Origin: Ardenticatenales bacterium
GTDB taxonomy: Bacteria; Chloroflexota; Anaerolineae; Promineifilales; UBA4811
Direction: 5' to 3'
NCBI GenBank assembly: GCA_013139935.1
Contig: WSZX01000172.1
Location: 1-9,084, forward strand
Length of the DNA: 9,084 bases
The notes beneath the pieces are model-generated. The model saw only the letters and a list, made by a program, of their open reading frames with translations, was not told where the DNA came from and made no database searches. Of the stretch, positions 5,608 to 9,084 are shown one piece after another (within the stretch, counting starts at the first letter, position 1; every line of letters starts with the position of its first letter). Position numbers and translations under genes: made by a program.

Positions 5608-6711
5608 ATGGCTGATGATGCCGGCATGCGCGTGATGGCGGAACCCCTCAAAGCATACTGCACCAAGGTCTTCCAAAGGTTGGACGTGCCGGCCGAGGAT
5701 GCCAGGATGGTGGCTGACAACCTGGTGTCGGCCGACGAGCGGGGCATCAGTTCCCACGGGGTTGCCCGGCTGCGCCGCTATGTGAAAGGATTGCAGGGTG
5801 GAGTGATGCTCGCCCGTCCGGAGGTGCGGATAGTGCATGAGACGCCGGCCACCGCGCTGATAGACGGGGGTGACGGACTGGGCCAGCCGGTCTCCAGACG
5901 AGCGATGGAGTTGGCCATTGAAAAGGCAGGCAAGGTGGGGGCCGGCTTTGTCACTGTGCGAAACTCGAATCACTATGGCATCGCAGGGTACTATGCCATG
6001 ATGGCGCTCAAGCATGACATGATTGGGTTCTCGATGACCAATGCAGCCGTGCTGGTGGTCCCAACCTTTGGCCGCGATGCGATGCTGGGCACCAACCCCA
6101 TCAGCGTGGCCGCCCCGGCCGGTGAGGAGCGCCCGTTTGTGCTCGATATGGCCACCAGCACTGTCCCGCGCGGCAAGCTGGAGGTCTACGACCGGATGGA
6201 AAAACCGCTCCCCCTGGGCTGGGCCACCGATGAAAAGGGGGAGCCGACTATTGACGGAACTCAGGTGCTCGACAATTTCGCCAAGTTGGCAGGCGGCGGA
6301 CTGCTGCCGCTGGGCGGCGCCGGTGAGCTACTTGGTGGTCACAAGGGGTATGGTTTGGCACTGATGGTCGACATCCTCTCCGGGGTGCTGCCGGGAGCCG
6401 GCTATGCCAACAACATCTATCTCAAGGACAAGGATGGCCGTGCTCAACCGGCCAATGTGGGCCATTTTTTCGGGGCGCTGCGCGTCGATGGCTTTCGGCC
6501 GGTCGATGAGTTCAAGGCAACCATGGATGACCTGATCCGTCGCCTGACTGCCACCTCCAAGGCGGTTGACAGGGAACGCATCTACATCCACGGTGAAAAG
6601 GAATACGAGATCGCGGATGACCGGCGTAGGAACGGTGTTATCTTGCACCACAAAGTGGTGGCTGACCTGAAAGCCATGGCAGAGGAATTCGGCGTCGGGT
6701 TCGATTTGTGA
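5608..6711 (+). CDS. Malate/lactate dehydrogenase, Ldh2 (type 2 MDH/LDH) family
   Basis: Predicted 367 residues, the usual length. The family reversibly oxidises 2-hydroxyacids (malate, lactate, sulfolactate, ureidoglycolate and others) with NAD(P) in the cytoplasm. Its fold is unrelated to classical Rossmann LDH/MDH. Signature stretches in order are SSHG with the conserved His50, GGDGLGQPVS, NSNHYG with His122, LGTNPIS, the DMATS motif, and GGHKGYGL with His245 and Lys246. These mark the cofactor and substrate sites of Ldh2 enzymes such as ComC, AllD and YiaK. Substrate preference cannot be read off. It has its own strong promoter and is followed by a GC-rich hairpin, so it may be partly separate from the downstream genes. 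Its neighbours, a LarA-type racemase and a GlcF-like Fe-S subunit, suggest that the natural substrate is a 2-hydroxyacid needing stereochemical conversion, with lactate or malate as the simplest guesses. Confidence 0.92.
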   Translation: MADDAGMRVMAEPLKAYCTKVFQRLDVPAEDARMVADNLVSADERGISSHGVARLRRYVKGLQGGVMLARPEVRIVHETPATALIDGGDGLGQPVSRRAMELAIEKAGKVGAGFVTVRNSNHYGIAGYYAMMALKHDMIGFSMTNAAVLVVPTFGRDAMLGTNPISVAAPAGEERPFVLDMATSTVPRGKLEVYDRMEKPLPLGWATDEKGEPTIDGTQVLDNFAKLAGGGLLPLGGAGELLGGHKGYGLALMVDILSGVLPGAGYANNIYLKDKDGRAQPANVGHFFGALRVDGFRPVDEFKATMDDLIRRLTATSKAVDRERIYIHGEKEYEIADDRRRNGVILHHKVVADLKAMAEEFGVGFDL

Positions 6712-6720
6712 CCTGCCTGG

Positions 6721-6744
6721 GCGCCGGTTCGCCGCGACCGGCGC
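6721..6744 (+). terminator. GC-rich hairpin after the dehydrogenase (possible terminator or attenuating structure)
   Basis: GCGCCGGT (6721-6728) and ACCGGCGC (6737-6744) form a perfect 8-pair stem around an 8-base loop, beginning 10 bases after the TGA. AAGCTGCC follows, with no T tract, so termination would be inefficient or factor-assisted. It could also protect the 3' end of the dehydrogenase message. Confidence 0.45.
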
Positions 6745-6862
6745 AAGCTGCCACATCGCAGCATCTCATCCTGTCCTGTTTGTCGAACATATACCTTGAA
6801 GAGCGCCGCCGCTGGGTCACGTGTGAAATCAAGCATGTCACGCTGTGGTGCTGGCGGACAAT

Positions 6863-6867
6863 GGGAG
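6863..6867 (+). promoter_or_regulatory. Ribosome binding site deciding the larA start
   Basis: GGGAG is 7 bases before the ATG at 6875. The GTG at 6845, 30 bases further up in the same frame, has no ribosome site before it and would place this site inside the gene. Confidence 0.6.
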
Positions 6868-6874
6868 ACACCGT

Positions 6875-8194
6875 ATGTATGCTGTTCCATTTGGCAAGAG
6901 TGAACTAGAGTTCGAGCTGCCGCCCGGCATGACCGGAACGGTGGCCGTCTCCAAGCCGGTCCCGCCCATTGAGGATCTGCCGGCCGCTATCGCACGGGCG
7001 CTTGCCAGTCCCATCAACTCTCCCCGGCTGCGAGAACTGGCCAGGCCGGGCGGTACCGTGTGCATTGTTTTTACCGACATCACCCGCTCCAGTCCAGACC
7101 ATTTACTGGTGCCGGCGATCTTGGCCGAGTTGGTAATGGCCGGCGTGCGTGACGAGGACATTGTCCTGCTCTGCGGGATTGGAATGCACCGGCCGAGCAC
7201 GGCGGAAGAGAAGGTGATCAAGCTGGGACAGGTGGTAGTGGATCGGTACCGGGTGGTCGACAACGAGCCGCAAAACCCGGCCGCGCTGGTAGACCTGGGT
7301 ACCACCGAGAGCGGCATCCCCCTCTCGGTCAACAAGGTTGCCCACCAGGCGGACCTACTGATTGCCACCGGCATAGTCGAGCCGCACCAGTACGCCGGTT
7401 ATTCGGGGGCGCGCAAGACACTGGCGGTTGGTGCGGCTGGCGAGGCGATGATTGCCTACACTCACGGCCCAGAGATGGTTGACCATCCTGGCACCAGGCT
7501 GGGCAAGATCGAGGGCAATCCCTTCCACGAGGCGATTACCGAGGCTGCCCGCCGCGCCAATCTGCGATTCATCCTCAACGTGGTGCAGGACGACCACAAG
7601 CGGCCGGTTGCTATCTTGGCGGGTGAGCCGGAGGCTACCTTTGTCGAGTTGGTGAGCGCGGCCAAAGCATTGTTCGAGGTTCCTGTCCCTCCGGCGACGC
7701 GGGATGCAAGACATGGCCGGTACGATGTGGCCGTGACCGGAGTCGGCTACCCCAAGGATGAGAATCTCTACCAGGCCAGCCGGGCTGCCAGCTATCTGTT
7801 CTTCGCCCCCACCAGTGTGGTGAGGGAGGGGGGGGTCTTTATCATCCCCGCTCCCACCGCGGAAGGGGTCGGCGATGGCGTGGGCGAGCAGCGCTTCCTG
7901 GAAAAGATGAGAGGGGCGGCCGATATGCCATCCGTGTTGGCCGAGCTACGTCGCACTGGCTACCCGCCGGGGGCTCAGCGCGCTTTTGTGATGGCCAAGG
8001 TGATGGAAAAGGCGCACGTTATCATTGTCGGGTCAGCAACTCCTGATATTGTGAGCCAGTTGCACATGATCCCGGCGGCGGACATGGATGAGGCCTTCCG
8101 CATCGCTGCTGCAAAGGTCGGGCGGAACGACCTGGACGTGTTGATAGTGCCTCACGCGCTGCTCACATTGCCCATTCTGGGTCGCGGCCGATAG
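6875..8194 (+). CDS. larA: LarA-family nickel-pincer hydroxyacid racemase/epimerase
   Basis: Predicted 439 residues. LarA enzymes invert the 2-hydroxyl carbon of lactate or related acids by hydride transfer, using a nickel pincer nucleotide covalently bound to lysine. By comparison with Lactobacillus plantarum LarA as I recall it, the key positions are all in place: Asp68 and Arg71 (D72, R75) in FTDITRS, His105 (H108) in GMHRPS, His171 (H174) in EPHQYAGYSG, Lys181 (K184, cofactor attachment) in GARKT, and His197 (H200) in YTHGP. Further on, NLYQASR has Tyr299 and Gln300 matching Y294 and Q295, but Arg303 where L. plantarum has Lys298. The superfamily includes racemases and epimerases for malate, phenyllactate, gluconate and others, so lactate is not assured. 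Cofactor-making larB, larC and larE are not in the window. It sits between an Ldh2 dehydrogenase and a GlcF-like subunit, which fits hydroxyacid catabolism. The family is secure; the substrate is open. Confidence 0.9.
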   Translation: MYAVPFGKSELEFELPPGMTGTVAVSKPVPPIEDLPAAIARALASPINSPRLRELARPGGTVCIVFTDITRSSPDHLLVPAILAELVMAGVRDEDIVLLCGIGMHRPSTAEEKVIKLGQVVVDRYRVVDNEPQNPAALVDLGTTESGIPLSVNKVAHQADLLIATGIVEPHQYAGYSGARKTLAVGAAGEAMIAYTHGPEMVDHPGTRLGKIEGNPFHEAITEAARRANLRFILNVVQDDHKRPVAILAGEPEATFVELVSAAKALFEVPVPPATRDARHGRYDVAVTGVGYPKDENLYQASRAASYLFFAPTSVVREGGVFIIPAPTAEGVGDGVGEQRFLEKMRGAADMPSVLAELRRTGYPPGAQRAFVMAKVMEKAHVIIVGSATPDIVSQLHMIPAADMDEAFRIAAAKVGRNDLDVLIVPHALLTLPILGRGR

Positions 8195-8242
8195 GCCGCC
8201 ATTCACCGTCTCGTACCCCGCCGACCCCATCAAGGAAACCCC

Positions 8243-9084
8243 ATGGTCGTGGAATCTCCCAACCCATTCCCCAATATGGAAATCCCCACAGAAGACGAGT
8301 ATCTCTACTGCATCCGTTGTGGGACCTGCCTGTACACCTGTCCAACCTACCGGGAAACCGTGCGCGAGACCGACAGTCCCCGCGGTCGAATCTTCCTGGC
8401 CCGCAAGTTGCTGGAAGGTGCCGTGGAGCTCACGCCCAACCTGATTGAGCAGATGTATCGGTGCCTGGCCTGCGGCGCCTGCAACGTCGCCTGTGCCGTA
8501 GGCAATAAACCGGCCGATATCGCCCTGCAGCTTCGCTGGTTGGCGCAGCAGGTAGAGCCGGCCGGGTGGAAAGAGGTGGTTTTTCACAAAACGCTGACGA
8601 GACCGGGCTTGATGGAGGCCGGCACTGTCCCACTGCGCCTCTATCAACTGCTGGGCTTTCGAACCGTTGCCAACGCTCTGCGGGTCACCAGTCTGCTTCC
8701 TCGTCAACTGCGGGACATGGAGCGACAATTGCCCGGGATACCGGCCAGAACCGCCAGAAGCCAGATAGCAGAGGTGACGGCCGCAATGGGGGAGCAGCGC
8801 GCTCGGGTCGGTTTGTTTCTCGGCTGTGCCCAGAACCTGCTCTTTACCGAGGGGAGCAAGGCGACTGTCAGGGTGTTGGCGCGCAACGGCAACCAGGTCA
8901 TCACCCCCAGATCGGCTCAATGCTGCGGCATGCCGGCGATAGGCTATGGCGATTGGGACGCGCTGCGAGCCTTTGCCAGGCACAACATCGAGCTGTTTGA
9001 GAAACTGGATGTGGACGTCATTGTCACCGACTGTGCCACCTGTGGCTCCTCGCTCAAGGAATACGGCCACTATCTGGCCGGGGA
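8243..9084 (+). CDS. GlcF/LutA-like Fe-S oxidoreductase subunit, 3' end cut by window
   Basis: The ATG at 8243 follows AAGGAAA (8232-8238), and the frame stays open to the window edge, giving 280 codons. Two ferredoxin-type 4Fe-4S motifs are visible: Cys23, 26, 29 and 33 followed by Pro, and Cys74, 77, 80 and 84 followed by Ala. The CCG domain begins with LGCAQN (Cys195) and QCCGMP (Cys227-Cys228-Gly229). A later Cys264-Ala-Thr-Cys267-Gly followed by SSLKEYG belongs to its second half. This order matches GlcF of glycolate oxidase and related subunits (LutA, GlpC, HdrD types), which pass electrons from a flavin dehydrogenase to quinone or another carrier. Complete GlcF proteins are about 400-450 residues, so roughly a third is missing. 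It starts 48 bases after larA and is likely co-transcribed. A GlcD-like FAD subunit would be expected nearby but is not in the window. The glycolate, lactate or other 2-hydroxyacid substrate is undetermined. Confidence 0.9.
   Translation, partial: MVVESPNPFPNMEIPTEDEYLYCIRCGTCLYTCPTYRETVRETDSPRGRIFLARKLLEGAVELTPNLIEQMYRCLACGACNVACAVGNKPADIALQLRWLAQQVEPAGWKEVVFHKTLTRPGLMEAGTVPLRLYQLLGFRTVANALRVTSLLPRQLRDMERQLPGIPARTARSQIAEVTAAMGEQRARVGLFLGCAQNLLFTEGSKATVRVLARNGNQVITPRSAQCCGMPAIGYGDWDALRAFARHNIELFEKLDVDVIVTDCATCGSSLKEYGHYLAG

Noticed and set aside
5397..5747. A 116-codon - strand frame over the spacer and the dehydrogenase start
   Set aside because: It is Pro/Ser/Ala-rich in the part opposite the G-rich spacer and antisense to the promoter and dehydrogenase. 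It shows no domain.
8033..9070. A 345-codon open frame on the - strand
   Set aside because: It is antisense to the end of larA and to the GlcF-like gene, both of which have conserved catalytic or cluster-binding residues on the + strand. No domain is visible in the reverse product.

Overview
The window is a GC-rich bacterial stretch with every recognisable gene on the + strand. It holds eight protein genes, one cut by each window edge. The mix of a split biotin-dependent carboxyltransferase set, a URO-D-like protein, a LarA homologue and a GlcF-like Fe-S subunit suggests an anaerobic or facultative organism with propionate-type carbon metabolism. The gene style would fit Chloroflexota (Anaerolineae-like), but that assignment is a low-confidence impression. 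There are no rRNA, tRNA, CRISPR or mobile-element signals.

Left part (1-1056): the nearly complete end of a URO-D superfamily protein, probably a methyltransferase-like member and not the haem enzyme. A 193-base gap follows.

Central operon (1250-5289): four genes, with 89-90 base gaps around the second and 9 bases before the fourth. They are an acyl-CoA carboxyltransferase of the methylmalonyl/propionyl-CoA type (12S-like), a small cupin protein, a keto-acid carboxyltransferase of the 5S/OadA/PycB type, and a separate biotin carrier protein with the AMKME biotinylation motif. Together the three biotin-enzyme genes match the parts list of methylmalonyl-CoA:pyruvate transcarboxylase (12S, 5S, 1.3S). 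The window has neither a biotin carboxylase nor a membrane decarboxylase beta subunit. The carrier has an unusual N-terminal half made of four exact 16-residue VDG repeats.

A 318-base non-coding stretch (5290-5607) separates the two gene groups. It holds an 11-base direct repeat, a strong G-quadruplex motif and a near-consensus sigma-70 promoter (TTGCGT, 17-base spacer, TATAAT) that sets the start of the next unit.

Right part (5608-9084): a malate/lactate dehydrogenase of the Ldh2 family, a GC-rich hairpin, a LarA-family nickel-pincer racemase with all cofactor-binding residues, and the start of a GlcF/LutA-like protein with two 4Fe-4S clusters. These look like a 2-hydroxyacid module: racemise or epimerise the acid, then oxidise it with NAD(P) or through a flavin/Fe-S route. 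A plausible combined role, by inference, is turning lactate or malate into pyruvate or oxaloacetate. The transcarboxylase could then exchange a carboxyl group between methylmalonyl-CoA and pyruvate, as in the Wood-Werkman propionate cycle.
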